Assembly: GCA_026014485.1 (NCBI GenBank)
Contig: JAOZIE010000012.1
Coordinates: forward strand, 1 to 64,000
DNA: 64,000 nt
Direction of reading: 5' to 3'
Origin: Candidatus Bathyarchaeota archaeon
GTDB lineage: Archaea; Thermoproteota; Bathyarchaeia; Bathyarchaeales; Bathycorpusculaceae
A program made the translations under genes and the position numbers. The notes beneath the pieces are model-generated. The model was not told where the DNA came from. It ran no database searches and saw only the letters and a program-made list of their open reading frames with translations. Positions 8,610 to 17,882 of this stretch are shown piece by piece (position 1 is the stretch's first letter; each line of letters opens with the position of its first letter).

Positions 8610-9665
8610 CTAGAATTTTCCGAGGTGGTTTTCGAGTTTTCGTGTGAAAAGCGGGGGTAAATAGTCTCGGATGGTTTTCCATGTGTTAACGGTTTTGTTT
8701 CTGCTTATTATAAGAAAATTTCCTGTACAAGTAAAGGGAACCCAAACGGTTGTTTGCCTGCGGAAGGAGCCGCCGACCTCTTTTTTCTGCAGGAAATGCC
8801 GTTCCGCTGGATTGTTAGGCGTTGACCCCAGTGACACAACGTTGCATCCTTCCTCTTCGGCTTTGTTGACCTCTTTCCAAATCAAGTAGGGAACCACAGG
8901 ATATTTGCGGCAGCGTTCTCGGTCAATCCCCACGTATGCGCCGTACACTTTTTGCTTATACTTGAAGTTTGCAGTTCCCCCTATAATCTGGTTTTTACCA
9001 AAAAGCCAAATCCGCAAGTTCTCAGGATGAAGCAAATCCCAAGCTTTTTCCAAAAAAGCATACGAGAAAGGCGAAGCACCGATGTACTCCATGTTTTGCC
9101 TGTAGAGCCGATAGAACTCTTTTAAATCGGATTTTGTCGCCGCTTCTTCAGCTTGGAACCCATTTTTTTCAATGGCCCGCATCTTGTTTCGGAGCTTCGA
9201 TGTGAATTTTTGGCTCCACAGAAACGACGGCGGCGTAGTTTTAAGGTTGATTTCCAGCACGCCCGTGTTTGACTCCGTGAATCCGCTGTCGAAAAAGAGC
9301 TTCTTTGAATCATCTTCCATTAGGCACATCTTCGCGTAAGTTACTCCGATATCGGAGGATACGCTTTGAAGATAGTCAAACAGAGCCTGACATGCCCGAG
9401 CAGAATACTGCCGCGTAACTAGGGGTCCCGCATAGTCAGAGCGGGGCGTTGACTGGTATATTTTGATGCGTCCTGCATTCATGATGAAGCCGGGACATAC
9501 GGCAACTATCGAACCGTGCTCGTTTCGGACACCTAGGTAAAGCGGATGCGTATAAGTATGTTGAAGGACTTGTTTCCACTGGGGGCTATGGTAGAACGTC
9601 GCGTTTGGAGAATCCTGCAAGAACTGTTCCCATTCCCGCGTGTGTTCCAGTTCCTCAACATACAT
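8610..9665 (-). CDS. FemAB-like / GNAT-fold aminoacyl- or acyltransferase
   Basis: 351 residues of the FemAB/Acetyltransf_6 type with two GNAT-like halves: TFYHSPQWKQVLQHTY near the N-terminus, RNKMRAIEKNGF in the middle, then GGTANFKYKQKVYGAYVGID and LIWKEVNKAEEEGCNVVSLGS. Bacterial relatives add amino acids to peptidoglycan bridges. Archaea with these genes lack peptidoglycan, so a role in surface polysaccharide or glycan decoration is more likely. That is inference, helped by the FkbM methyltransferase gene just upstream. An inverted repeat sits 50-81 bp before the start. Confidence 0.78.
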   Translation of the reverse strand: MYVEELEHTREWEQFLQDSPNATFYHSPQWKQVLQHTYTHPLYLGVRNEHGSIVAVCPGFIMNAGRIKIYQSTPRSDYAGPLVTRQYSARACQALFDYLQSVSSDIGVTYAKMCLMEDDSKKLFFDSGFTESNTGVLEINLKTTPPSFLWSQKFTSKLRNKMRAIEKNGFQAEEAATKSDLKEFYRLYRQNMEYIGASPFSYAFLEKAWDLLHPENLRIWLFGKNQIIGGTANFKYKQKVYGAYVGIDRERCRKYPVVPYLIWKEVNKAEEEGCNVVSLGSTPNNPAERHFLQKKEVGGSFRRQTTVWVPFTCTGNFLIISRNKTVNTWKTIRDYLPPLFTRKLENHLGKF

Positions 9666-9714
9666 GGCTATCTTTCCATCTAAGAAAGTTTTTCAAAGGC
9701 TGTTTGAATGATAG

Positions 9715-9746
9715 TTCAACTCAAAACGAATTGACTTTGAGTTCAA
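9715..9746. promoter_or_regulatory. Inverted repeat upstream of the FemAB-like gene
   Basis: TTCAACTCAAA (9715-9725) and TTTGAGTTCAA (9736-9746) form an inverted repeat with one mismatch and a 10-bp loop. It lies between the 8610-9665 gene start and the FkbM gene end. It shares the TTTGA...GTTCAA core with the palindrome at 38097. It could be an operator or a hairpin. Confidence 0.35.
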
Positions 9747-9876
9747 ATCCTTTTTCTGAAAACTAAATTTGCTGTTTTCGAAACAATTACTCCACTAATA
9801 CTTGTGCAAAGTTAAACTGATAAAGATTTTCTAAACCCCAAACCTCAGGAAGACACCAACAAAGCGGTAGCCTAAA

Positions 9877-11010
9877 CTAGTAGGCGAGTAAGACCCTTTC
9901 CAGAATTGGGACAGCCTGATTTAGGCTTAAAAACCTGAAATTGTAAGTCGGCATCCACCTCTTGAGAAGCGGAGGAATCTCAAAAAAGTCTCTGCCGCTA
10001 TGATACACTGAGATAATCAGAACAGGCTTAGACGCCTTAATGGTTTCCTCAGCACCCTGTATGGCATAAAGCTCAGAGCCCTCAATATCCATTTTTATCA
10101 ACCCGACATCCAAGCCGTTTTTTTCTCGGAAAGAATCAATCGTGGTCACAGGCACGCCTTCGCCTTCGCCGTTGGTTAGAAACGAGGCGTTTTCCCAAAG
10201 AAACAAGTTCGAAACGCATTCCCTGTTGCCTAAGGCTGCACGGACGGGCTCAACGTTTGTGAGTTTGTTGAGCTTCACCGTTTTCTCAATGAAAACATGA
10301 TTAGCCGCGGATGGTTCAAAAGCGTAAATCCGCTTCGGTTGCAACTCGTTGAAAATAAGCGCAGTATCCCCGATGTATGCCCCTGCATCAATGAAATCTT
10401 TCCCAGCCAGATTTTCTTTAACTGCCCCAGGCAACGCATCGACACCGTATTTGTGGAAGAAAACCACCTCTTCAAAATGGTGAATGGGCAGAGTGTAGGC
10501 ACGGTTTTCCGCTTCAAGAACATAAGCGCCGCTTCTCTTCTGGATACGTCGCCGTAAAGCCGCATATTTTCGGCGGTACTCCAAGCTGGTTTTGGTTTTT
10601 TGGGGATAACCGCTGGATAAGGCTATGTAAATGTTGTTCCACAGGTGTTCTAAAAGCAGTTTTCTGTCGGCTTCGTTCTCAAAAAAGGCAAGGTCAAAGC
10701 GGAGGTTTCCTGCGTTTTCAAGGCAGTAAGCAAGAAAGTTTAGGCAAACCATTTTGTTGTAACGAAAATCAGCCAAGTCACCGTCCTGTCCAGAGGGAAC
10801 AGAAGACAGCGAAAGGTTGTTTACAATGAAATCAGGAGCCACGCCTCCAAGCTTGCGGAGAAGCCTCTTTGAGCGGCGTTCTTTGTCTTTTATCTCCTGT
10901 TTAATCTCTTCAAGGTTCTCCTTTTCTTTTAGCTCTAAAACTGCCCTAATCACAGACAAAACATAGGCTAGGTCCACTACTTCGCTTTGCAATAGCAAAA
11001 ACCTCGGCAC
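9877..11010 (-). CDS. FkbM-family SAM-dependent methyltransferase
   Basis: 377 residues. The FkbM domain occupies about 170-370, with the SAM motif DAGAYIGDTA (208-217), IYAFEPSAANH, VPVTTIDSF and the acidic motif LIKMDIEGSELYAI typical of the family. The first 165 residues are helical and charged (LKEKENLEEIKQEIKDKERR), perhaps a coiled-coil oligomerisation region. FkbM enzymes O-methylate sugars or polyketides. With the FemAB-like gene downstream in the same orientation, glycan modification is plausible but unproven. Confidence 0.85.
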   Translation of the reverse strand: MPRFLLLQSEVVDLAYVLSVIRAVLELKEKENLEEIKQEIKDKERRSKRLLRKLGGVAPDFIVNNLSLSSVPSGQDGDLADFRYNKMVCLNFLAYCLENAGNLRFDLAFFENEADRKLLLEHLWNNIYIALSSGYPQKTKTSLEYRRKYAALRRRIQKRSGAYVLEAENRAYTLPIHHFEEVVFFHKYGVDALPGAVKENLAGKDFIDAGAYIGDTALIFNELQPKRIYAFEPSAANHVFIEKTVKLNKLTNVEPVRAALGNRECVSNLFLWENASFLTNGEGEGVPVTTIDSFREKNGLDVGLIKMDIEGSELYAIQGAEETIKASKPVLIISVYHSGRDFFEIPPLLKRWMPTYNFRFLSLNQAVPILERVLLAY

Positions 11011-11103
11011 TAATTAACTATGGGGACACAAGGATTTTAAATCTTTCACATCCAGCAGGATGCAAAGCTAGTTTAGCCTACGCATTTGCAAGAAAAGGGA
11101 AAA

Positions 11104-11520
11104 TTAAAGGTTGGGCATCAACTGTTTAAGGGCTACTTCGAGTTCTCCGAACCCTTTTAGCACCATGTCTGAATGCACGATGACCCATGGGCTCAGGCAG
11201 GGCATGTCGGAGACCACGACGATTTTTTTGCCTTTTCGTTTGGCGTAGAAAAGCTCCATGCAGGCGCCCGCTGAAAGCCGTGGCAGATACACAATCATCA
11301 CGTCGCATTGGTCTGCGTCATCCAAGTCTCTCTGAACAAACCCGTCTGCGGGAACCTTGTCCCACCAGCACGGCTCCTCCTTGTTGTAGAGGACTTTTTC
11401 TCGGCGCCACGGGTCAATAACTTCAAGCCCCAAGCGGAGGCAGATGTCGGCGATGACTTCGCGGTAGCCCTGCTCGGTTTCCATGCCCTGAATGGGTCCT
11501 GAAATAAACGCCTTCTTCAT
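11104..11520 (-). CDS. Nucleoside 2-deoxyribosyltransferase-like protein
   Basis: 138 residues. It begins KKAFISGPIQGM, followed by LGLEVIDPWRRE, the DADQCDVMIVYLP strand and SAGACMELFYAKRKGKKIVVV. These are the substrate-pocket elements of the nucleoside 2-deoxyribosyltransferase/DUF4406 fold, with the Glu of ACMELF at the catalytic position. Members cleave N-glycosidic bonds of nucleosides or nucleotides. The gene lies 16 bp downstream of the DUF255 gene on the same strand, so they probably share a transcript. Confidence 0.75.
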   Translation of the reverse strand: MKKAFISGPIQGMETEQGYREVIADICLRLGLEVIDPWRREKVLYNKEEPCWWDKVPADGFVQRDLDDADQCDVMIVYLPRLSAGACMELFYAKRKGKKIVVVSDMPCLSPWVIVHSDMVLKGFGELEVALKQLMPNL

Positions 11521-11536
11521 GGTTTACGTGTCTCGC

Positions 11537-13636
11537 TTAATTCGATTTAACGGTTTCTGCGGCTAACCCAAGTTGCTCAAGCATTTTCGAGGCGCGGTTC
11601 GTTGGGGGTAGACAGGTTTGGTTGCGGCAGACATATGCAGTGGCGGCGCCCTCAATTTGCGCGTAGCCTAAACCTGCTTTGTCGGATGATTTAACCGAAA
11701 CAACCGTGGTGGGCAGGTAATGCCGCTTCAAAGCCTCCAACATATCCAACGTGTCCTTTCTCGTAGCTTCACCCACTAACACGACGCTAAAGGAGGGGCC
11801 AACCGCGAAGTCTACGCCAGCCAGCAGCCACGTAAAAGCTTCAGGAGCAGACTGCACTTCCAGCGAGAAAGCCTTAACCAGCATGCGAGCGTGCATCTCA
11901 AATGAGGAGTCGTTGGTTAATCGGCTAAGCCGCAACAAATTATGCAAAGCCACCGAGTTACCTGAAGGAAAAGCGCCATCGTAGACCTGCTTCATTTTAG
12001 GCATGCCTGATTCAGGTTTGGCGGAAGTCAAGTAGTATCCGCCGTTTTTGTCGTCCCAGAACTTTGCGTTCATTTCCTGCGTGAGCTCCACAGCAGCCTG
12101 CAGGTACTTACCGTCAAAAGACACCTCATAAAGCTCAATGAGACCAAACACAAGGAAAGCGTAGTCGTCCAAGAAACCCGCCACGGCGCGTTCGCCCTTC
12201 GCGTAACGGTGATATAGCGCTCCGTTTTTGCCCCGCATATCTGCCAAGAGAAAATCAGCGGTTTTAAAAGCCGCTTGCAGAAACCTCGGCTCCCCAAACG
12301 CGGAGCTTGCTTTTGCTAACGCGGCAACCATCAAACCGTTCCAGTCAGTGAGAACTTTATCGTCGGTGGCTGGCGGCACCCGCCGTTTGCGCGCTTCGAA
12401 AAGGGCGCTCTGAATTGTACCTAGCCTCCCGATGAGTTCGTCAGCAGTCAACCCTTTTGCAGAGGCAACCTCATCTAGAGGCTGGAGGAGGTGTAGGATG
12501 TTTTTGCCAGTTCTCTTCCCGATGGAAGCGTCAAAGTAGTTGCCGTCCGCCGACAAACCAAACAGGTGAACCGCCAAATCCGCGTCTGCGGGGTCCAGCA
12601 CGTCCACAACTTCCTGGAGAGTCCACAGGTAAAACTTGCCTTCTTCGCCCTCTGAGTCCGCATCTTGAGATGAATAAAATCCGCCTTGAGGCGAAGCTAA
12701 ATCCCGCAGCGCATACTCCAAGGTTTCCTTGGCGGTGAGCTTGAACTCGTCTGCGCCTGTTGCCTGATACATCTCCGTATAAGCCAAAGCCAAAAGCGCC
12801 TGGTCGTAGAGCATTTTTTCGAAGTGAGGCACAAGCCACGCGGCATCAGTGCTGTAGCGGTGGAAGCCAAAACCGATTTGGTCAAAAATACCGCCTAAAC
12901 GCATCTGCCTTAGCGCCTTCTCCGCCATGCCTAATGCATCTTTTGCGCCGCTTCTCTTCCAGTATCGAAGCATAAAAAGCAGGCTGTGAGGTCGAGGAAA
13001 CTTGGGGGCGGTTCCGAATCCTCCGTGTTCCCAGTCAAAATTCCTTGCCAGACCCTCGTAGGCTTCCTCCAAAACCGAACTTCCAAGCTCGTTTTCGGGG
13101 GTACGTTTCTCCATGCCTTCGATGCGGCTTTTGATGTCTGCACCGACGATTTCCATGTGGTTTCCCCGCATCCTCCAAATCTCCATGACCTGAGGCACAA
13201 GCTCCATCATACCCACAGAGCCCCGCATGCTGATTTTGGGTATGTAGCTGGCGGCGAAAAACGGGTTCAGCCGCGGCGTCATCAAAATGTTCAACGGCCA
13301 ACCACAGTTTTTACCCATCGCCTGACAGACAGCCATGTACGCGGCGTCGAGGTCGGGTCTTTCTTCGCGGTCAACCTTCACGCATACAAAGGCGTCATTG
13401 AGGAGTTTAGCTACCTCTTCGTCTTCAAAGCACTCCTTCTCCATGACGTGGCACCAGTGGCAGGAAGCGTAGCCGATGCTGACAAAAATCGGCTTATTCT
13501 CCGCTTTCGCCTTGTCGAACGCCTCTTGACTCCACGGATACCAGTCTACGGGGTTGTAGGCGTGCTGGAGCAGGTATGGGCTCTTCTCGTGGATTAGCCT
13601 GTTGGGTTCCCTTTTATGTTCGAAGTGACTTGCCAA
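11537..13636 (-). CDS. DUF255 thioredoxin-domain protein (YyaL/SPATA20 family)
   Basis: 699 residues, the normal length for the family. The N-terminus shows the hallmark [20 protein letters not shown], then a thioredoxin-like domain with C59-H-W-C62 in [14 protein letters not shown]. The rest is an (alpha/alpha)6 barrel related to N-acylglucosamine 2-epimerases/glycosidases ([48 protein letters not shown]). The biochemical role of the family is not settled; redox-linked carbohydrate handling is often proposed. The +strand frames inside it (for example 12986-13597) are shadows. Confidence 0.92.
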   Translation of the reverse strand: MASHFEHKREPNRLIHEKSPYLLQHAYNPVDWYPWSQEAFDKAKAENKPIFVSIGYASCHWCHVMEKECFEDEEVAKLLNDAFVCVKVDREERPDLDAAYMAVCQAMGKNCGWPLNILMTPRLNPFFAASYIPKISMRGSVGMMELVPQVMEIWRMRGNHMEIVGADIKSRIEGMEKRTPENELGSSVLEEAYEGLARNFDWEHGGFGTAPKFPRPHSLLFMLRYWKRSGAKDALGMAEKALRQMRLGGIFDQIGFGFHRYSTDAAWLVPHFEKMLYDQALLALAYTEMYQATGADEFKLTAKETLEYALRDLASPQGGFYSSQDADSEGEEGKFYLWTLQEVVDVLDPADADLAVHLFGLSADGNYFDASIGKRTGKNILHLLQPLDEVASAKGLTADELIGRLGTIQSALFEARKRRVPPATDDKVLTDWNGLMVAALAKASSAFGEPRFLQAAFKTADFLLADMRGKNGALYHRYAKGERAVAGFLDDYAFLVFGLIELYEVSFDGKYLQAAVELTQEMNAKFWDDKNGGYYLTSAKPESGMPKMKQVYDGAFPSGNSVALHNLLRLSRLTNDSSFEMHARMLVKAFSLEVQSAPEAFTWLLAGVDFAVGPSFSVVLVGEATRKDTLDMLEALKRHYLPTTVVSVKSSDKAGLGYAQIEGAATAYVCRNQTCLPPTNRASKMLEQLGLAAETVKSN

Positions 13637-13701
13637 AGAAAAAACTTCCTGAAAGTCAGTAGTTGCTTGGTGTTTTATTAAGGATTCGCGTTAGGTTCAC
13701 C

Positions 13702-14145
13702 TTAATACTCGATGCTCATGTACAGCAGCACCGACAGCGCCACGAGTTCAAACATGTCGGGGAGAAACGCAAAGGGACCTAAACCTAACAGTCCAAAGCC
13801 GAACCAGCCAATCACGAAGGGACTCCACGTTACATCTTTAATGAGCAGGAAAGCCGAGAAGAACATCAGTCCAATTGTGAATTCTGACTTTGTCTTCAAG
13901 TAAATGCTAAGGTAGTTAACCATAAGCACAATCAGAAGCGCTATATTGATTGAGGATAGAACCATCCGAACCACATAGTACAACTCTATGTCAGCAGGGT
14001 TAATTCTGGTTACCGTTGACCTAGGACTAAACGGAAAAACAGACGGTGAATTCTGCTGTTCATACCCCACTAAAAGAATGGTTAGTGCAGATGCAGCTAA
14101 CAAAATCGCAAGAAGTATAAGGATTTTCAGGTTCTTGCTCATCAT
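13702..14145 (-). CDS. Small integral membrane protein, partner of the winged-helix regulator
   Basis: 147 residues with four predicted transmembrane helices (about 7-26, 52-75, 88-105 and 117-140). It starts 29 bp after the end of the winged-helix gene on the same strand and so lies in its operon. Pairs of a small HTH protein and a membrane protein are common in archaea, where the membrane partner is thought to sense or anchor. I do not recognise a named family. Confidence 0.65.
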   Translation of the reverse strand: MMSKNLKILILLAILLAASALTILLVGYEQQNSPSVFPFSPRSTVTRINPADIELYYVVRMVLSSINIALLIVLMVNYLSIYLKTKSEFTIGLMFFSAFLLIKDVTWSPFVIGWFGFGLLGLGPFAFLPDMFELVALSVLLYMSIEY

Positions 14146-14174
14146 TATTTCTTCCCTCTGTTATGCTCCTTTTT

Positions 14175-14477
14175 CTACTTTTTCCATATTTTCTTCAGAA
14201 TCTCCTCAAACACGCCATAGTTGTCTTCCATCATCTGAGTCAGAAAATATGTTGCCCCATACTTGTCCCCAACCGACGTTACAATGCGGTTTTTCTCCAA
14301 AACTTCCAGATGATACCGTACAGTTTTATAGTCGACCTTCAGTGCATTTGCTAACTGGTTTGCGTTTTGTGGAGTCTCACGAATAGTCTTAATCAGTTCA
14401 GCACGTGTAACTCCGCCGCGGGTGCCTGCTATCAACCATCCAAGAAGGTACTTTAGAGGACGTGCGCTGGCAGCCAT
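14175..14477 (-). CDS. Winged-helix transcriptional regulator (ArsR/MarR-like)
   Basis: 100 residues. An N-terminal stretch KYLLGWLIAGTRGGVTR leads into the HTH (RAELIKTIRETPQNANQLANALKVDYKTVRYHLEVLEKNRIV), then a wing (VTSVGDKYGATYFLT) and a short C-terminal helix. This is the archaeal winged-helix type that represses by dimer binding near the TATA box. It forms an operon with the membrane protein at 13702-14145. A TATA-like ATATTTAAAA on the minus strand near 14610-14620 would give a leader of about 110 nt. Confidence 0.8.
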   Translation of the reverse strand: MAASARPLKYLLGWLIAGTRGGVTRAELIKTIRETPQNANQLANALKVDYKTVRYHLEVLEKNRIVTSVGDKYGATYFLTQMMEDNYGVFEEILKKIWKK

Positions 14478-14842
14478 GTCTATGCTCCAAGAGATTCTTC
14501 TGTCAACTAACCTGAATTCCGCTATAAACTTGTTCCCAAATCTACCACATCAACCCGTAAACCAAACAGTAATTTGGAAGAGAATTGGGTATAATCCTGA
14601 AAAACCGTTTTAAATATTCCAGACCAACTCATTGCCGAGAGCGAAACGCATCACAAACCCCCCAACTCGCCCTCAAAAACACTCGTGACAGGGCAGGCAG
14701 CGAGAGGACGCATCCCTCTTTTTCATCGCTGCTTGACCCTTAACGAGTCGTCAAAGTCAGTTTCGTTAGGCAACAAGAGGTATAGTGGACAGTATGCACG
14801 TTACAAACACGAATCAGTCTGGCAAACGCAACGTCCAAGCTC
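14478..14842. other. Intergenic stretch
   Basis: This is the upstream region of the winged-helix operon on the minus strand, with the TATA-like element near 14615. From about 14640 on I see no sustained reading frame and no RNA. The 5' part of the ABC ATPase whose relic begins near 14843 should have lain here, but I cannot recognise it. Confidence 0.5.
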
Positions 14843-14930
14843 TCTCTGGTTACACACGACGGTCAAGTTGCTGCATACACTGAACGCTTGCTCTTTTTGA
14901 GTGACGGAAAAATCACTAAGGAAAAAGAAG
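14843..14930 (+). pseudogene. C-terminal relic of an ABC transporter ATPase (LolD/MacB type)
   Basis: The frame reads SLVTHDGQVAAYTERLLFL then SDGKITKEKEG. This is the switch-His region (VTHD) and closing strand (L-SDGKI) of an ABC ATP-binding subunit of the LolD/MacB export family. Walker A, signature and Walker B motifs are absent upstream, so only the last 30 residues survive. The frame runs without a stop into the zinc-ribbon gene at 14933. Confidence 0.65.
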
Positions 14931-14932
14931 GC

Positions 14933-15091
14933 ATGCATTTGGCGAAGAAAAATATTTGCCCGTACTGCAGAAGCAAACTGCAGCCTACAGACGAGAAGTG
15001 TGCTCACTGCGGAAGAAAACTGCCGTTCAAAAGAAAAACTTCAACTTCCACTTCTACCTTTACTATTAAACGAGACGCCTCATCCCGTTAA
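14933..15091 (+). CDS. Small double-CxxC zinc-ribbon protein
   Basis: 52 residues from the ATG at 14933: NICPYCRSKLQPTDEKCAHCGRKLP gives a C-x2-C...C-x2-C zinc ribbon, followed by a Ser/Thr/Lys tail. The frame is open further upstream (TTG at 14888 and beyond), but that part is the ABC ATPase relic, so the ATG is the better start. Such mini-ribbons occur alone or as N-terminal tags of membrane proteins. HtrA follows 37 bp downstream on the same strand. Confidence 0.6.
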   Translation: MHLAKKNICPYCRSKLQPTDEKCAHCGRKLPFKRKTSTSTSTFTIKRDASSR

Positions 15092-15128
15092 CTAATAAAA
15101 ATTTTGAAACTTAAAGGAGACAAAAAGG

Positions 15129-16394
15129 ATGGAAAACTCAAACGGGGATTTTCCTCAGCAAGTTCCACCGCCCCCACAGCAAACTCCTCAGTCGCCAGAG
15201 CATAAGCCAAAGGCTAAGCGTTCTTCGGCTATTGTTTTAGCGGTTATTCTTTTGATTGGCTTGGTGGGAGGCGGCTTAATCGGGTACTCGCTGAGCTACG
15301 TAACTTTCAACGGAAAAATCGACAGCTTACAGGCGCAGTTGGATGATCTGTCGTCTGCGAACGCCACGTATGTTTCTTACGCTAACACCTCGTATGTTAT
15401 CGGAGACAACGTTTCGCTCGCCTCGTTATATCAGCAGGTCAAGTCGTCGGTGGTTGTCATCCAAGACCTATTGCCGCAGTACAATTTCTTTGGCTCTCTT
15501 GTCGGCTATGTTCAGCAGCAGGGTTCAGGGTTCGTGATGATGGCTAACAATCAACCCGTTGTCGTCACAAACAACCACGTTGTGGAAAACTCAATCAACG
15601 TGACCGTAACCTTCGCAAACGGAGACAGCTACCCAGCCACACAGTTGGGCGCTGACCCCCAAGCGGACCTTGCGGTTCTTTCCGTTAACGGCGCAATCTC
15701 CAGTGACCTGCAGCCCCTAACCGTTGTGGCATCTGCAACTTTGCAGGTAGGCGACCCCGTTGTGGCGGTTGGGTCACCCTACGGGTTATCGGGGACACTC
15801 ACCACAGGCGTAATCAGCGCGCTGGGCAGAACAATAACCGAATCAAGCAGCACAGGCTCAGCAATCACAATCCCAGATGTCATCCAGACAAGCACGGCAA
15901 TTAACCCGGGTAACTCTGGGGGTCCACTCATTAACTACAAGGGCGAAGTTGTGGGCATAACCACGGCGGGTGTAAGCAACTCTGAGGGGTTAGGCTTTGC
16001 CATCCCCTCGGGAACAATACTGCGGGAAGTCAACTCGCTGGTGACCACAGGAAAATACGATAATCACCCATCTATAAACGCTGATGGAAAAGACATGAAT
16101 TACCAAATAGCCCAAGCCATAGACACAAACGTAACATACGGCTGGCTAGTTGAAAGCGTTAACACAGAAAACGGACTCAAAGGCGGTACATCCTACACCA
16201 CCGTTTTGGGTTCACAGATTGCCGTTGGCGGAGACATCATAGTAGGCATAGGCGGAACAAGAATAACTAACGAAGATGCCTTGCTGTCGTATCTGGAGCA
16301 GAACACGCTACCAGGACAAACCGTGGATTTTGAGGTCATACGAAACGGGCAAACCCAAACGGTGGCAGTCACCATCGAGAAACTGTCCACCTAA
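15129..16394 (+). CDS. htrA: HtrA/DegP-family serine protease with PDZ domain
   Basis: 421 residues. The protein has a Pro/Gln-rich N-tail (9-27), one transmembrane anchor (33-56) and a short coiled linker. The trypsin-like domain carries the triad H150 (VTNNHVV), D180 (QADLAVL) and S263 (NPGNSGGPL). A PDZ domain follows at about 320-418 (GWLVESVN, VGGDIIVGIGGTRI, LPGQTVDFEVIRNGQ). All catalytic residues are present. The topology puts the protease outside the cell, where HtrA proteins degrade or refold damaged proteins. AAAGGAG at 15112 supports the ATG at 15129. Confidence 0.93.
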   Translation: MENSNGDFPQQVPPPPQQTPQSPEHKPKAKRSSAIVLAVILLIGLVGGGLIGYSLSYVTFNGKIDSLQAQLDDLSSANATYVSYANTSYVIGDNVSLASLYQQVKSSVVVIQDLLPQYNFFGSLVGYVQQQGSGFVMMANNQPVVVTNNHVVENSINVTVTFANGDSYPATQLGADPQADLAVLSVNGAISSDLQPLTVVASATLQVGDPVVAVGSPYGLSGTLTTGVISALGRTITESSSTGSAITIPDVIQTSTAINPGNSGGPLINYKGEVVGITTAGVSNSEGLGFAIPSGTILREVNSLVTTGKYDNHPSINADGKDMNYQIAQAIDTNVTYGWLVESVNTENGLKGGTSYTTVLGSQIAVGGDIIVGIGGTRITNEDALLSYLEQNTLPGQTVDFEVIRNGQTQTVAVTIEKLST

Positions 16395-16545
16395 CCCCAT
16401 TTTCTTTGCGCTGCACGCCCTACAAAAAGGGAAACATCGTTTACAGAAAGCACCTTTCGTTTCAGTCATCAAAAGCTGATAAAAATGCCAAATGAACATA
16501 CATCACATTTTTCTGAAAAATTATAAAAAACTGTTTCATAGCAAA

Positions 16546-16556
16546 TGTTAAATATA
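16546..16556 (+). promoter_or_regulatory. TATA box, near-leaderless promoter
   Basis: TTAAATATAAA lies about 25 bp before the ATG at 16576. Transcription would start at or next to this ATG, giving a leaderless message, or a 15-nt leader if translation starts at the ATG at 16591. Confidence 0.5.
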
Positions 16557-16575
16557 AAAACCGATTCATTGTATT

Positions 16576-17010
16576 ATGGGGGTTAGGCGCATGGCTGCGA
16601 CGGCTGCTACGGATGTGTCTAATTCAAATTTGCTTGTAAAAACAAGTATTTTCGTTTTTTCGATAGGAGGAACCGCACTAGCCATTTTCCTTTTTGGCTA
16701 CTTCGCCGACAAAAACACCCCCATGTCCTTCTTCTTTCTGCTGCTGTTCATAGCCAGCTCTGCCTCATCAATGAGAAACCGCCGTGGCTTGCACAACTGG
16801 TTCAGCATATCCCTGTTTGCGGCTGCGCTTGTAACGGTTTTCTCGTTGGGAGCCCTCTTCAACCTAACGTTGCTGAATGAGGTTTGTTACGGAGTCGTCT
16901 CCGCGGTGGTTGTATCTGTTTTCAGCCTCGCGTACGCGTGGAAAGAAAAGGACTCTGCAGGCAAAAAAGCAGCCGTTGCCTTCAACATCAACTCTAACCG
17001 CTCGCTGTGA
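16576..17010 (+). CDS. Four-helix integral membrane protein of unknown function
   Basis: 144 residues with four predicted transmembrane helices (about 24-44, 51-66, 77-96 and 103-123) and charged ends (MRNRRG loop, KEKDSAGKK tail). No family is recognised. The ATG at 16576 fits the TATA spacing; the Met at 16591 is the alternative. The mtnP promoter follows closely, so it is probably a single-gene transcript. Confidence 0.6.
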   Translation: MGVRRMAATAATDVSNSNLLVKTSIFVFSIGGTALAIFLFGYFADKNTPMSFFFLLLFIASSASSMRNRRGLHNWFSISLFAAALVTVFSLGALFNLTLLNEVCYGVVSAVVVSVFSLAYAWKEKDSAGKKAAVAFNINSNRSL

Positions 17011-17061
17011 ACGCAGCTTCAATGTTTACTGGTTAGTCGCTATTTTTATAAGGAAAAACCG

Positions 17062-17865
17062 ATGACTAACCGTTTTATGCAAACCGAAATTGGAATCATC
17101 GGAGGAACAGGTCTCTACGACCCCAATTTACTCAAGAACATACGGGAAGTTGAAGTTAACACGCCCTACGGTGCTCCCTCTGACTCGTTTATAGTCGGCG
17201 AGTTGGCGGGCAGGCAGGTGGCGTTTCTGGCGCGGCACGGACGCAAACACACCATACGCCCCACCGACGTGAACAGCCGAGCAAACATGTACGCCTTCAA
17301 GAAGCTGGGTGTAACGCGGGTGCTGGCGGTCTCCACAGTTGGATCCCTCAGAGAAGAATACAAACCTGGAGAGCTGGCGTTTGTGGATCAGTTCATCGAC
17401 CGAACCACCAAGCGGGAGCAGTCGTTTTACACTCAAAACCGCGTATGCCACATTTCAGTGGCGGACCCGATGTGCCCTGAAATACGCAAAACGCTAATAG
17501 AGGTTGCTGAAAAAGCAAAAATTAATGCGCACCCAACAGGCACATACGTGTGTATTGAGGGACCACGGTTCTCAACCAAGGCGGAGTCCCGCATGTTTCA
17601 GATATGGGGCGCTGATGTCGTGGGCATGACGATGGTTCCTGAATGCGTGCTGGCACGGGAAGCTGAACTTTGCTATGCCTCGACAGCCATGATTACCGAC
17701 TACGACTGCTGGAAAGACCACGCCGTCAGCACTGAAGAAATCGTCTCCACCATGCGAGCTAACGTTGAGAAAGTCAAGAAAATAATCGTGGACACTGTGG
17801 CGGCGTTGCCCAAAACCCGAGAAAACTGCCCGTGTGCATCCGCGTTGGCAAACGCATTCATGTAA
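17062..17865 (+). CDS. mtnP: S-methyl-5'-thioadenosine phosphorylase
   Basis: 267 residues of the MTAP/PNP class. The sequence shows the phosphate loop IGIIGGTGLYD, RHGRKHTIRPTDVN, VLAVSTVGSLREEY, CIEGPRFSTKAESRMFQ and VVGMTMVPE with DYDCW. The enzyme cleaves methylthioadenosine (and in some archaea adenosine or inosine) to adenine and the ribose-1-phosphate derivative. It is followed 17 bp later by apt, which recaptures the adenine. AAGGA before 17062 supports that ATG. A TATA at about 17041-17050 would instead favour a near-leaderless start at the ATG at 17077. Confidence 0.93.
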   Translation: MTNRFMQTEIGIIGGTGLYDPNLLKNIREVEVNTPYGAPSDSFIVGELAGRQVAFLARHGRKHTIRPTDVNSRANMYAFKKLGVTRVLAVSTVGSLREEYKPGELAFVDQFIDRTTKREQSFYTQNRVCHISVADPMCPEIRKTLIEVAEKAKINAHPTGTYVCIEGPRFSTKAESRMFQIWGADVVGMTMVPECVLAREAELCYASTAMITDYDCWKDHAVSTEEIVSTMRANVEKVKKIIVDTVAALPKTRENCPCASALANAFM

Positions 17866-17882
17866 CGGAGTGTAAAACAAAA

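Noticed and set aside
12986-13597. A 203-codon plus-strand frame inside the DUF255 gene
   Set aside because: It is antisense to a well-conserved thioredoxin-domain protein and its translation shows no motif. It is a shadow of codon bias.
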